DNA of 64,000 bases. It comes from Desulfotomaculum sp. (GTDB lineage Bacteria > Bacillota > Desulfotomaculia > Desulfotomaculales > Desulfohalotomaculaceae). The notes under the pieces were generated by a model. It did not search any database. It saw only the letters and a program-made list of their open reading frames with translations, and had not been told where the DNA came from. Made by a program: the position numbers and the translations under genes. Shown here piece by piece: positions 1-7,691 of the stretch (position 1 is its first letter; each line of letters opens with the position of its first letter). The DNA is taken from positions 1 through 64,000 of the forward strand of contig JACDOL010000003.1 in assembly GCA_017656165.1 (NCBI GenBank). Direction: 5' to 3'.

Positions 1-14
1 ATCCTAATAACTTG

Positions 15-43
15 TTGACAATAAGTTGTTTCTCTGCTAAAAT
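15..43 (+). promoter_or_regulatory. Promoter of tRNA-Val/tRNA-Phe operon
   Basis: A perfect -35 TTGACA (15-20) is followed after 17 bases by -10 TAAAAT (38-43). This places a sigma-A start near position 50, about ten bases before the first tRNA. Confidence 0.85.
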
Positions 44-59
44 ATTCACTGTTCTGCTG

Positions 60-135
60 GGGCGATTAGCTCAGCTGGGAGAGCACCTGCCTTACAAGCA
101 GGGGGTCAGTGGTTCGAGCCCACTATCGCCCACCA
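60..135 (+). tRNA. tRNA-Val (anticodon TAC)
   Basis: This is a 76-base cloverleaf with a seven-pair acceptor GGGCGAT/ATCGCCC, D-stem GCTC, anticodon loop CTTACAA, T-loop TTCGAGC and an encoded CCA end. It is first in a two-tRNA operon with tRNA-Phe. A close copy with the same anticodon arm lies on the other strand at 6199-6274. Confidence 0.97.
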
Positions 136-140
136 TTTCT

Positions 141-216
<76 letters not shown>

Positions 217-228
217 TAAAAGCTCTAA

Positions 229-259
229 GGACGCATTCGTGTAATGCGTCCTTTTTTTA
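229..259 (+). terminator. Terminator of tRNA-Val/Phe operon
   Basis: A hairpin with arms GGACGCATT and AATGCGTCC and a five-base loop is followed by seven T residues. Confidence 0.9.
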
Positions 260-358
260 TTTTTTACCGCTTCATCTAGAATATAATTTAATAAAAAATT
301 AAAGGAACTAATTTTAAACTTGTCGAAAGCATTTTTAAAACCCGGAAAGGAGACCAGT

Positions 359-1276
359 ATGTATATATTTTATATTGTCGCTGCTGCTGCATTCTTTTAC
401 CTTTTAATTTCATACCTTCCTTTTCTGCAGCTGACATTTCTGCAAAAATATCAACAGTTACTGGATATTAACCTTATTCTGGCTAATTATATCTACTTTA
501 CTATACCTGCAGTCTTACTGGGATTAGGTTTCTTACTGGTAATTAACAAACTCTCAAAACACAGCGTGGGTAAAAGCTGCAAAACTGCCGGAAGAATAAT
601 TAAACTATCAACCATCTGTGTGCTAATAGGACTAGCAGCCTCCTTTTTAACATTAACTACTTCTATGTGTACAAAATTTGGTCTTCTAAATTTTATTTAC
701 AATGCAGAACCTTGGTCTCCAGAAGAAGTTGAACGAATTGCCATTCATGAAGCCGGTCATGCCCTGATGCGAGAAATTGAATTCCCAGGCACAACCCAAA
801 GGGTGGAGATATTACCACCGTCAGACATTTTAAAAGCCCAAACTTGGTTTTCTCAATCTCTGCCAAGCGGGTATGTAATGGGTGAAGGCAATCTAAGGCT
901 GCCTACAAAAACAGAGATTAATAAAAAAATTAGAGTATATTTAGCAGGCTTGACTGCTGAAAAAATAATATATCCTGAAAACCAGGTTTATATTTCATCC
1001 AGTGACGATTTACAAAAGGTAAAAGACCTTGTAAAAATGCTTTGCGACAACGGTCTAACATATAAAGGTCCAGTACCGTGGAATATCTTAGATGATAAAG
1101 AAAAAAACATGTTATATCAACGTATTGTTGAATCCGAGCAAAAAGAAGTATATCAAATTTTAATAAAACATAAGCAGCAGTTAATGGCAATAGCGGAAAA
1201 ATTAAAAGAGAAAAGATCGCTCAATGGAAATGAAATCAGGTCAATTATCAATAAAGAAGAAGCTAAAAATCTGTAA
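359..1276 (+). CDS. Membrane-anchored M41 (FtsH-type) metallopeptidase without AAA domain
   Basis: The 305-residue protein has three likely membrane segments (about residues 3-22, 42-63 and 81-101) followed by a cytosolic peptidase region. HEAGH at 130-134 is the M41 zinc motif. An SSSDDL stretch around 213-218 matches the SxxNDL region of FtsH, whose Asp is the third zinc ligand. There is no Walker A/B or SRH sequence, so the ATPase half of FtsH is absent. I chose the ATG at 359 because GGAAAGGAG lies six bases upstream; a longer TTG frame from 320 has no site. M41 peptidases cleave membrane or unfolded proteins with ATPase help, so an independent peptidase is unusual and its substrate is unknown. 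It is monocistronic with its own terminator. Confidence 0.75.
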   Translation: MYIFYIVAAAAFFYLLISYLPFLQLTFLQKYQQLLDINLILANYIYFTIPAVLLGLGFLLVINKLSKHSVGKSCKTAGRIIKLSTICVLIGLAASFLTLTTSMCTKFGLLNFIYNAEPWSPEEVERIAIHEAGHALMREIEFPGTTQRVEILPPSDILKAQTWFSQSLPSGYVMGEGNLRLPTKTEINKKIRVYLAGLTAEKIIYPENQVYISSSDDLQKVKDLVKMLCDNGLTYKGPVPWNILDDKEKNMLYQRIVESEQKEVYQILIKHKQQLMAIAEKLKEKRSLNGNEIRSIINKEEAKNL

Positions 1277-1288
1277 CCATACCATAAA

Positions 1289-1315
1289 CCCCCGGCTTAC
1301 ATGCGGGGCTTTTTT
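1289..1315 (+). terminator. Terminator after M41 peptidase gene
   Basis: A short GC hairpin (CCCCG paired with CGGGG) is followed by six T residues, directly downstream of the stop codon. Confidence 0.75.
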
Positions 1316-1420
1316 GCTGTACATTCCGCATAAGGATGTAAATATTCACGCATAGAGTTAAATTTTTATGTAAATATTAACTATGTGATTTTATATTACA
1401 TAGTCTGGGAGTGTTTAACC

Positions 1421-2080
1421 ATGTCAATCAATAAATTCAAGCGCCTACCCAGGCATGTTGGAATTATCCCTGACGGAAATAGAAGATGGGCTGAAAAGCA
1501 CGGCTTGCCTAAAGAAGCAGGCTATAATTATGGTATTAACCCCGGTTTTAAACTGTATGAAACCTGCCTTGAACTGGGTATCCCGGAAATTACCTTTTAT
1601 GGCTTTACCCAGGATAATACTAAACGCCCATCGGTACAAAAAAAAGCATTTCAAAAAGCCTGCATTGATGCAGTAAAAATTCTTGCAAACCGCGATGCTT
1701 CTCTCCTGGTAATTGGAAATACAGATTCACCACAATTTCCAAAAGAACTCCTGCCATATACCACAAGGCAAAAGTTCGGCCGCGGGTTAATTAAGGTGAA
1801 TTTTTTAGTTAATTATGGTTGGAAGTGGGATTTAAATTATGCCCTTAATCCAGCTAACTCAAAGAAGAATTTTTATGAATCTATTGCCTCGGTGGATATT
1901 TCACGGGTGGATTTAATTGTTCGCTGGGGAAGCCGCAGAAGGTTAAGCGGTTTTTTACCTGTGCAGTCAATTTATGCAGACTTTTATGTAGTTGATGAAT
2001 TATGGCCTAATTTTAAGCCGGAACACTTTTACCAGGCATTAAAATGGTATGAAGAACAAGACATTACCCTGGGCGGATAA
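1421..2080 (+). CDS. Divergent cis-prenyltransferase (UppS-family) homologue
   Basis: The 219-residue protein carries the family signature HVGIIPDGNRRW at 12-23, including the Asp that binds the diphosphate/Mg, and FTQDNTKRP, equivalent to the FSTENxxRP block. Its C-terminal RWGSRRRLSGF region, followed by VQSIYADFY, aligns with the RTGGExRxSxFLxWQxxYAE block of undecaprenyl diphosphate synthase. The Glu of TGGE, which takes part in metal binding, is Arg here (residue 172), and the GHRxG loop reads GYNYG. The protein is also about 25-30 residues shorter than typical UppS. It may use another substrate or be inactive. The ATG at 1421 follows a GGGAG site; an upstream in-frame start at 1385 lacks one. 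Confidence 0.7.
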   Translation: MSINKFKRLPRHVGIIPDGNRRWAEKHGLPKEAGYNYGINPGFKLYETCLELGIPEITFYGFTQDNTKRPSVQKKAFQKACIDAVKILANRDASLLVIGNTDSPQFPKELLPYTTRQKFGRGLIKVNFLVNYGWKWDLNYALNPANSKKNFYESIASVDISRVDLIVRWGSRRRLSGFLPVQSIYADFYVVDELWPNFKPEHFYQALKWYEEQDITLGG

Positions 2081-2099
2081 TAACTGCCCCAGAAAACTC

Positions 2100-2126
2100 A
2101 GCACTCATTCAAAAAGGATGGGTGCT
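2100..2126 (+). terminator. Probable terminator after the UppS-like gene
   Basis: A nine-pair hairpin (AGCACTCAT with ATGGGTGCT, one G-T pair) is followed by an AT-rich stretch with a weak T run. It is weaker than the other terminators in the window. Confidence 0.5.
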
Positions 2127-2321
2127 ATATTTTGTTAAGACTATTTTTAATATTCATATACTGATAATTGCAACTTTTAGTCAAAATCTCCTTTTATAAA
2201 AAGTATTTGTATTTTTTTTAACATTTAATTGTAAAATTTATGCAGGTATATAAATGTTTTTGTCGAAGAACTGTCATTTAAATGACAATAGAAAATTTTT
2301 CCTGAGGAGGCTTTAATTAAA

Positions 2322-3512
2322 ATGATTTTCAGCATTTCAAAACAAAACGAGAACAACAACGCAAGTATTATCCAAGATGAACTGGATTTTGCCAGAGCAC
2401 TAAACATTTTTTCTTTAATTCATAACAAACTCATTGGCTTTAGAGCAACATTTGCTGTTACCGAAATAGCGAATCAGGCCAGCAGTTTAAGTTCATCAGC
2501 TCAAGAAATGTCAGCAAACATAGAAGAGGTATCTGCATCCATGCAGCAGATTGATGGAACTGTCCAAGAATTTGCTACCGATGCGGAAGCAAATTATATG
2601 GAGATAGAGAATCTTTTAGAATTAGGAACAGATACAAAAAATACTTTTGACATTATGGTTGAAAATACCAATGCACTTAATGAACAGATAGGACATATAG
2701 ATAATATTACCCAAAACATCGCTGATATTGCTGAACAAACTAATTTACTGGCATTAAATGCAGCCATTGAGTCAGCAAGGGCAGGGGAAGCTGGTAGAGG
2801 TTTTGCGGTAGTGGCCGAGGAAGTAAGAAAACTGGCCAATAACACTAAAGATGCAGTAAGTACAGCCAAAGAAATGGCCGTTACTATGACCGATCAGTCA
2901 AAAAAATCAATGGATAACATATCCACCGTTCAAGATGTATTTAACAGGTATTTAAAAAGTTCCGAAAAAATTGCCGGCAGCATCAAAAAGAGCAACCAGC
3001 AGACAAACCAAATTAGAACCATGATCAGTAATATTGCCACGGCCTTACAACAGCAGACAGCAACAGCTGAGAATTTAACTCAAATTGCCGAAAGTTTAAC
3101 GTCCAACAGCAAAGTTATAAGTAATTTATTAAAAAACGAAGCCGACAGCTTGTGCAATACTTTGTCACAGCATTTATCTATATCAAACAGAAACTCACTG
3201 GTAAATTTATTGGCCAACAGGTTAGTAGACCATGCCAATTTTTTAGATAACATCTTACAGCAAGCAGGAATGAATGCCAAAGTTCCAACCTACAAGGAAT
3301 GTAAATTTGGTCAATGGTATGAAGCAAATAGAGATAAGTATTCTAATGTTAAGGAATTTATTGAAGTAGATGAACCGCATCAAGAAGTACACAAGGCAGC
3401 TGAAAAACTATCAAAGGAATGCAGTTCCGAAAATATAGAACAATTAATTGCGGCATCTATTAAAATGCTAAATGCTTTTATTAAACTAAAGAATGTTTTC
3501 TCTGCTAGTTAA
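2322..3512 (+). CDS. Soluble methyl-accepting chemotaxis-type protein with CZB domain
   Basis: The 396-residue protein has no membrane segment and only about 40 residues before the signalling coiled coil. The methyl-accepting hairpin tip is recognisable ([18 protein letters not shown], about 138-155, then [16 protein letters not shown]). A C-terminal chemoreceptor zinc-binding (CZB) domain follows at about 300-390, with its characteristic His (VDHANFL), the Cys motif CKFGQWY and an HxxxH pair (PHQEVH). Known CZB domains bind zinc and can respond to hypochlorite or zinc. It has a strong GAGGAGG site before the ATG. No chemotaxis genes are nearby, so its partner kinase is elsewhere or it acts outside motility. 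Confidence 0.85.
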   Translation: MIFSISKQNENNNASIIQDELDFARALNIFSLIHNKLIGFRATFAVTEIANQASSLSSSAQEMSANIEEVSASMQQIDGTVQEFATDAEANYMEIENLLELGTDTKNTFDIMVENTNALNEQIGHIDNITQNIADIAEQTNLLALNAAIESARAGEAGRGFAVVAEEVRKLANNTKDAVSTAKEMAVTMTDQSKKSMDNISTVQDVFNRYLKSSEKIAGSIKKSNQQTNQIRTMISNIATALQQQTATAENLTQIAESLTSNSKVISNLLKNEADSLCNTLSQHLSISNRNSLVNLLANRLVDHANFLDNILQQAGMNAKVPTYKECKFGQWYEANRDKYSNVKEFIEVDEPHQEVHKAAEKLSKECSSENIEQLIAASIKMLNAFIKLKNVFSAS

Positions 3513-3528
3513 TAAATTAAATTTATTT

Positions 3529-3640
3529 GACTTTGAGGACCAAACATATTCCTCAAACATAACCGGCGCTTTTGCTCTGGCTGATGGCCCCTACATTTGC
3601 CGGCTGTCGTTTTTCTAGTAATACCTTGGCTGGGCCAAAA
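3529..3640. repeat. Copy of dispersed intergenic repeat family
   Basis: This stretch carries the motif cctcaaacataaccggcgct (3551-3570) and a second arm, TTTGCCGGCTGTCGT then CTAGTAATACCTTGG (3597-3629). Both recur in other spacers of this window (13279-13350, 21061-21170, 33788-33825, 49040-49060, 58069-58134). No gene is evident in the 3513-3684 spacer apart from this element. Confidence 0.6.
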
Positions 3641-3684
3641 ACTCATACTTTCCGATAGTGATACCGGCAGTAAGTAATAAAAGA

Positions 3685-3714
3685 AGCTGGGTATGCAAAA
3701 AAGCAAACCCAGCT
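3685..3714 (-). terminator. Terminator of RNase P RNA gene
   Basis: An eight-pair hairpin AGCTGGGT/ACCCAGCT is followed on the minus strand by a T-rich tail. It lies just past the 3' end of the RNase P RNA. Confidence 0.7.
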
Positions 3715-3732
3715 TTCCATATCTTTTAATAC

Positions 3733-4103
3733 AAGCCGTGAGCAAATCGTAAGCCGAGTTCTGTCGTGGATGATCATCTATCTGGGACGTTAGTTGCCTA
3801 ACGCCTCCTGCGACCTACCCGGGAACGAGACGGGCCGCCTCATTGTTCCCCTATTAGGTCTTGCTCCAGGTGGGGTTTACCTAGCCGGTTAGTCGCCTAA
3901 CCGCTGGTGCGCTCTTACCGCACCGTTCCACCCTTGCCGGTTTAGTCTTACTACTAAACTTAGGCGGTCTGCATTTCTGTGGCACTTTCCTTGGAGTTGC
4001 CTCCACTGGATGTTATCCAGCACCCTGCCCTATGGAGCTCGGACTTTCCTCAAGTACCTCCTTGCGGAATGGTACCTGCGATCATCTGATTTACTCACGG
4101 CTG
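3733..4103 (-). ncRNA. rnpB: RNase P RNA component, bacterial type A
   Basis: This is the catalytic RNA that matures tRNA 5' ends. The minus strand contains the hallmark P4/CR blocks: GAGGAAAGTCCGAGCTCC and GGGCAGGGTGCTGG near the 5' side, and GACAGAACTCGGCTTAC near the 3' end. Helix P1 closes the molecule by pairing CAGCCGTGAGTAAAT with ATTTGCTCACGGCTT. The length of about 370 bases is normal. It has its own promoter and terminator. Confidence 0.95.
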
Positions 4104-4130
4104 TGTTTTTTAGTTTTTTGCTGGAGTGAT

Positions 4131-4159
4131 ATTATAACATTATTACAGCAAAACAGCAA
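4131..4159 (-). promoter_or_regulatory. Promoter of rnpB
   Basis: On the minus strand TTGCTG (4154-4159) is separated by 17 bases from a perfect TATAAT (4131-4136), about 25 bases before the RNase P RNA. Confidence 0.75.
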
Positions 4160-4177
4160 TAGTTAAACAATGGAAGA

Positions 4178-5296
4178 TTAAGCGTATGTAAAAGGATCTT
4201 TTTGCGATTTAGAAATTACAAAATCAATATTTAAATCTTTTTCTTCGCATGACTTTTTAAGATAGCAGTAAATTTTTTCAATTACCGGTACTTCAGTACC
4301 ATAATGTCCTGCATCTATAAATGCTAAACCAGCAGCAGCCATGTCCTGGGCTGTATGGTATTTTATATCTCCAGACACATAGACATCCGCCCCTTTGGCC
4401 AGAGCCTTAGGCCACAATTCAGCAGCAGATCCACCACAAACTGCTGCCTTTTTTATAACCTTATCCCGGGGGCCACCTACTTTTACCACATCCAGGTTAA
4501 GAACAGATTTTACATGCTGCACAAACTCAGACAGGCTTAAAGCATTTGGGAGAGTACCCACTCTACCTAATCCATAAGCCGGCCCTTCATTTTTCAACGG
4601 GTAAATATCATAGGCCACTTCCTCATAGGGATGGGCTTCAATCATAGATTTGATTACAGCTGAAATTTTACCCGCCGGAATAATAGTTTCCAAGCGAATT
4701 TCTTTTACATGTTCTACTTGACCCTGCTGGCCAATAAAAGGGTTAGTCCCTTCCCGGGGCCGAAACGTGCCCGTTCCGGTGGTTTGAAAAGTACAGTCAC
4801 TGTAATTCCCTATCCAACCAGCACCGGCCTCACTTAACGCTTTTCGAACTGCATCCTGGTAGCCTTCAGGGACAAACACAACCAGTTTATAATAGTTTTC
4901 ATTACCTGTCACATTAAGTATCTCAACGTTTTCCAGCTTTAATTTTTCTGCCAGTACACTATTAACCCCACCCACTGCATTATCTAAGTTGGTATGAGCT
5001 GTATATACTGTAATATTGTTCTTTATTAACCTGGAAATTATTTTTCCCTGGGGAGTGCAGGTATTAATACTTTTTATCCCTTTAAACAGCAGGGGGTGAT
5101 GAGAAATAATTAATTGCACACCATTTTCTTCTGCTTCAAGCACAGTACTTTCATTAACATCTAAAGTTAAAAGTACCTTGCTAACTTCATCCTCCGGGCT
5201 GCCAACCTGAAGGCCTACATTATCCCATTCTTCAGCCATGTATTTTGGTGCTAATTTTTCCAGCATGCTAAAAATCACACTGTTTTTTACCGGCAT
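4178..5296 (-). CDS. Nif3-like dinuclear metal centre protein (GTP cyclohydrolase 1 type 2 / NIF3 family)
   Basis: The 372-residue protein belongs to the NIF3/YqfO family. Family motifs are AEEWDNVGLQVG near residue 20-31, ISHHPLLFKGIK with metal-binding histidines at about 64-75, and a C-terminal SGDIKYHTAQDMAAAG followed by DAGHYGTE, which supply the rest of the dinuclear site. The middle contains the PII-like insert seen in Gram-positive members. Biochemical function is unsettled. Its start overlaps the stop of trmK by ten bases, the usual sigA-trmK-nif3 arrangement in Firmicutes. Confidence 0.93.
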   Translation of the reverse strand: MPVKNSVIFSMLEKLAPKYMAEEWDNVGLQVGSPEDEVSKVLLTLDVNESTVLEAEENGVQLIISHHPLLFKGIKSINTCTPQGKIISRLIKNNITVYTAHTNLDNAVGGVNSVLAEKLKLENVEILNVTGNENYYKLVVFVPEGYQDAVRKALSEAGAGWIGNYSDCTFQTTGTGTFRPREGTNPFIGQQGQVEHVKEIRLETIIPAGKISAVIKSMIEAHPYEEVAYDIYPLKNEGPAYGLGRVGTLPNALSLSEFVQHVKSVLNLDVVKVGGPRDKVIKKAAVCGGSAAELWPKALAKGADVYVSGDIKYHTAQDMAAAGLAFIDAGHYGTEVPVIEKIYCYLKKSCEEKDLNIDFVISKSQKDPFTYA

Positions 5297-5988
5297 TTTT
5301 CTGCCACCTCCTCTAATCTGCTAAGGTGTTTTCTTAACCGCTCTAATTTTATCCTTGCGTCGGGTCTGCTGCTTTTCATAAGCCCTCTTACTGCCAGCTT
5401 ATATTTTTTTATAAGTTTTTTAAGCAGTTCTGGCAGCAGCGGGTGCTTTTTTTCAATCAATCTTGGCCCCACTTCCAAAACTACATCATCATATAATTGT
5501 TCACTTCCCTGCTCTGCTATTATAATGGTATAAATATGTCCATTTTCAAAAATCAAATTTTCATCCACCAACCGCCAGCCATTACATAATAACCAGCGTC
5601 TTAGATCAGCCTCGTCTCCCATAGGTTGTAGGATTAATCTCTTTAGGGTATTAAGTACCCTAGGTGAATCTTCCAGTATTTTTTTAATAGTTCCTCCGCC
5701 CATACCGGCAGCCACTGCCACTTCTGCTTCACCTGGTTTTAGCGTTTTAAGACCATCACCAAAGCGCAGCTCAATATTTGCCTCTAATTTATTATCAATA
5801 ACATTTTTTCTGGCCACATCCAGCGGTTTCTCATGAATGTCACATGCTAAAGCTCTTGTTATTTTTCCTGACTGAACTAGATAAACAGGCAGGTAAGCAT
5901 GATCGGTACCAATATCCGCTATTATTTCTCCAGGAAGTATATATTCCGCCAGTGCCAGCAATCTTTTATTAACTACCTCTTTACCCAT
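5287..5988 (-). CDS. trmK: tRNA (adenine-22-N1)-methyltransferase
   Basis: TrmK methylates A22 in bacterial tRNAs with S-adenosylmethionine. The 233-residue protein has the Rossmann motif IADIGTDHAYLP near the N-terminus, GDGL, and the family motif AAGMGGGTI, followed by the coiled C-terminal extension typical of TrmK. The longest frame starts at 6006, but the ATG at 5988 has GGAG five bases upstream and gives the usual N-terminus. It is coupled to the downstream nif3-like gene by a ten-base overlap. Confidence 0.93.
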   Translation of the reverse strand: MGKEVVNKRLLALAEYILPGEIIADIGTDHAYLPVYLVQSGKITRALACDIHEKPLDVARKNVIDNKLEANIELRFGDGLKTLKPGEAEVAVAAGMGGGTIKKILEDSPRVLNTLKRLILQPMGDEADLRRWLLCNGWRLVDENLIFENGHIYTIIIAEQGSEQLYDDVVLEVGPRLIEKKHPLLPELLKKLIKKYKLAVRGLMKSSRPDARIKLERLRKHLSRLEEVAEKCR

Positions 5989-6161
5989 ATCTACTCCATT
6001 CTCCATATTCTATAATTTACCTTTTTTAATAACCCTCATCTTATATTTTAACATTTAAATGGTATAATTTATGTATTTAAAAAGGAAATTTTTGCATATG
6101 ATGTTATTTCGCAAATTAGAGCCATGAAAAACTCTCTTCGGCAGACGTACCGGACACACGT

Positions 6162-6196
6162 AAAAAAGACCTGGTACAATCTGTACCAGGTCTTTT
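6162..6196 (-). terminator. Terminator of the tRNA Asn-Met-Glu-Val operon
   Basis: A long perfect hairpin, AAAAGACCTGGTAC paired with GTACCAGGTCTTTT, has A and T flanks that let it act on either strand. It sits directly after tRNA-Val. Confidence 0.85.
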
Positions 6197-6198
6197 AG

Positions 6199-6274
6199 TG
6201 GTGGGCGGTGAGAGGCTCGAACTCCCGACCCCCTGCTTGTAAGGCAGGTGCTCTCCCAGCTGAGCTAACCGCCC
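6199..6274 (-). tRNA. tRNA-Val (anticodon TAC)
   Basis: This is a 76-base cloverleaf with acceptor GGGCGGT/ACCGCCC, anticodon loop CTTACAA and encoded CCA. It is last in a four-tRNA operon. Its D and anticodon arms are identical to the tRNA-Val at 60-135. Confidence 0.97.
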
Positions 6275-6277
6275 ATG

Positions 6278-6353
6278 TGGTGACCCCTACGGGATTCGAA
6301 CCCGTGTTACCGCCGTGAAAGGGCGGTGTCTTAGACCACTTGACCAAGGGGCC
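6278..6353 (-). tRNA. tRNA-Glu (anticodon TTC)
   Basis: This is a 76-base cloverleaf with acceptor GGCCCCT/AGGGGTC, anticodon loop CTTTCAC and encoded CCA. It lies between tRNA-Met and tRNA-Val. Confidence 0.97.
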
Positions 6354-6359
6354 ATATTT

Positions 6360-6434
6360 TGGTGGGCCCACTAGGATTCGAACCTAGAACCAACCGGTTA
6401 TGAGCCGGGTGCTCTACCGTTGAGCTATGGGCCC
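6360..6434 (-). tRNA. tRNA with CAT anticodon, probably elongator Met
   Basis: This is a 75-base cloverleaf with acceptor GGGCCCA/TGGGCCC, anticodon loop CTCATAA and encoded CCA. The first acceptor pair is Watson-Crick, so it is not the initiator. The CAT anticodon could also belong to lysidine-modified tRNA-Ile2. I prefer Met, because Asn-Met-Glu-Val is a common Firmicute cluster, but sequence alone does not settle it. Confidence 0.85.
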
Positions 6435-6448
6435 AGAAGAAATTTTAC

Positions 6449-6523
6449 TGGCTCCTCGAGCAGGATTCGAACCTGCAACCTACCGGTTAACAGCCGGTTG
6501 CTCTACCGTTGAGCTATCGAGGA
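6449..6523 (-). tRNA. tRNA-Asn (anticodon GTT)
   Basis: This is a 75-base cloverleaf with acceptor TCCTCGA/TCGAGGA, discriminator G, anticodon loop CTGTTAA and encoded CCA. It is first in the operon, about 20 bases after the promoter. Confidence 0.97.
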
Positions 6524-6542
6524 GCGCCCATCAGCAATACTT

Positions 6543-6571
6543 ATTATACTAATTTCAGTCTGCCAGGTCAA
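6543..6571 (-). promoter_or_regulatory. Promoter of tRNA Asn-Met-Glu-Val operon
   Basis: On the minus strand TTGACC (6566-6571) is separated by 17 bases from TATAAT (6543-6548). It sits between the sigA stop and tRNA-Asn. Confidence 0.85.
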
Positions 6572-6597
6572 CACTTTTTTGCAGGATTTTATTATCA

Positions 6598-7677
6598 TTA
6601 ATCCAGGTAATCTTTTAATTTTTTGCTGCGGCTGGGATGCCTGAGCTTGCGCAGTGTTTTTGCTTCAATTTGCCGTATGCGCTCGCGGGTTACCCCAAAC
6701 TGCTGACCTACTTCTTCTAATGTACGAGCACGGCCATCATCAAGACCAAAGCGCAGGCGAAGCACTTTTTGCTCACGCTCGGTTAATGTGTTTAGAACAC
6801 TGTCTAACTGCTCTCTCAGCAGTGTGTATGATGCTTCTTCTGCTGGTGCTTTGGCGTCCTGGTCTTCAATAAAGTCACCGAGATGTGAATCTTCTTCCTC
6901 CCCAATGGGAGTTTCTAGAGAAACAGGTTCCTGGGCAATTTTCATAATTTCTCGCACTTTTTCTTCAGGTATATTCATTTCTTTGGCAATTTCTTCAGGT
7001 GTAGGTTCACGCCCAAGTTCCTGCAGCAGTTGGCGAGAAACACGGATCAACTTGTTTATAGTCTCAACCATATGCACCGGTATACGAATAGTCCTAGCCT
7101 GGTCTGCTATTGCCCGGGTTATGGCCTGCCTAATCCACCACGTAGCATATGTGCTGAACTTATATCCCTTTCGGTAATCAAACTTTTCTACTGCTTTAAT
7201 TAAACCGAGGTTGCCTTCTTGAATTAAATCTAAAAAAAGCATACCTCGCCCCACATAACGCTTAGCTATACTCACCACCAGCCGCAAGTTTGCCTCTGCG
7301 AGCCTTCTCTTTGCCTCTTCATCACCCTGTTCCATTCGTTTAGCCAATTCCACTTCTTCTTCGGGAGATAGCAGGGGTATTCTTCCTATTTCTTTCAGGT
7401 ACATTCTAACAGGATCATCTATGCCAACACCTTCAGGAATACTAAGGTCTACTTCTTCCTCAATTTCTTTTTCTTCCTCCAATCTCTCTATGTCTGATTC
7501 TTCAGGTACAACTTCAATCCCATTGCTGGCTAATTTTTCATATACATCATCAATTTGTTCCGGAGTTAATTCAATCCCCTGCAGGGCGTCCATAACTTCC
7601 TTATAAGTCAGAGCACCACGTTTTTTCCCTTTATCCATTAACTCTTTAATATACTCTAATTGCTGCTCTTCTTTCAT
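6598..7677 (-). CDS. sigA: RNA polymerase principal sigma factor SigA
   Basis: The 359-residue protein has all principal sigma-70 regions: an N-terminal region 1.1 rich in Glu (1-75), region 1.2/2 with [11 protein letters not shown], the -10 recognition block [17 protein letters not shown], region 3, and region 4.2 [19 protein letters not shown], which contacts the -35 element. The length matches Bacillus SigA (about 370). GAGGGGGGA precedes the ATG. It lies 14 bases after dnaG, the conserved dnaG-sigA pair. The many TTGACA/TATAAT promoters in this window fit its specificity. Confidence 0.98.
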   Translation of the reverse strand: MKEEQQLEYIKELMDKGKKRGALTYKEVMDALQGIELTPEQIDDVYEKLASNGIEVVPEESDIERLEEEKEIEEEVDLSIPEGVGIDDPVRMYLKEIGRIPLLSPEEEVELAKRMEQGDEEAKRRLAEANLRLVVSIAKRYVGRGMLFLDLIQEGNLGLIKAVEKFDYRKGYKFSTYATWWIRQAITRAIADQARTIRIPVHMVETINKLIRVSRQLLQELGREPTPEEIAKEMNIPEEKVREIMKIAQEPVSLETPIGEEEDSHLGDFIEDQDAKAPAEEASYTLLREQLDSVLNTLTEREQKVLRLRFGLDDGRARTLEEVGQQFGVTRERIRQIEAKTLRKLRHPSRSKKLKDYLD

Positions 7678-7691
7678 TAAATTTCCCCCCT

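Noticed and set aside
3509-3745. Open reading frame of 78 codons on the minus strand after the chemoreceptor gene
   Set aside because: It covers the rnpB terminator and a repeat element and has no credible start.
6360-6434. tRNA-Ile2 (lysidine CAT) instead of tRNA-Met
   Set aside because: It cannot be excluded from sequence alone, but the Asn-Met-Glu-Val gene order makes elongator Met more likely.
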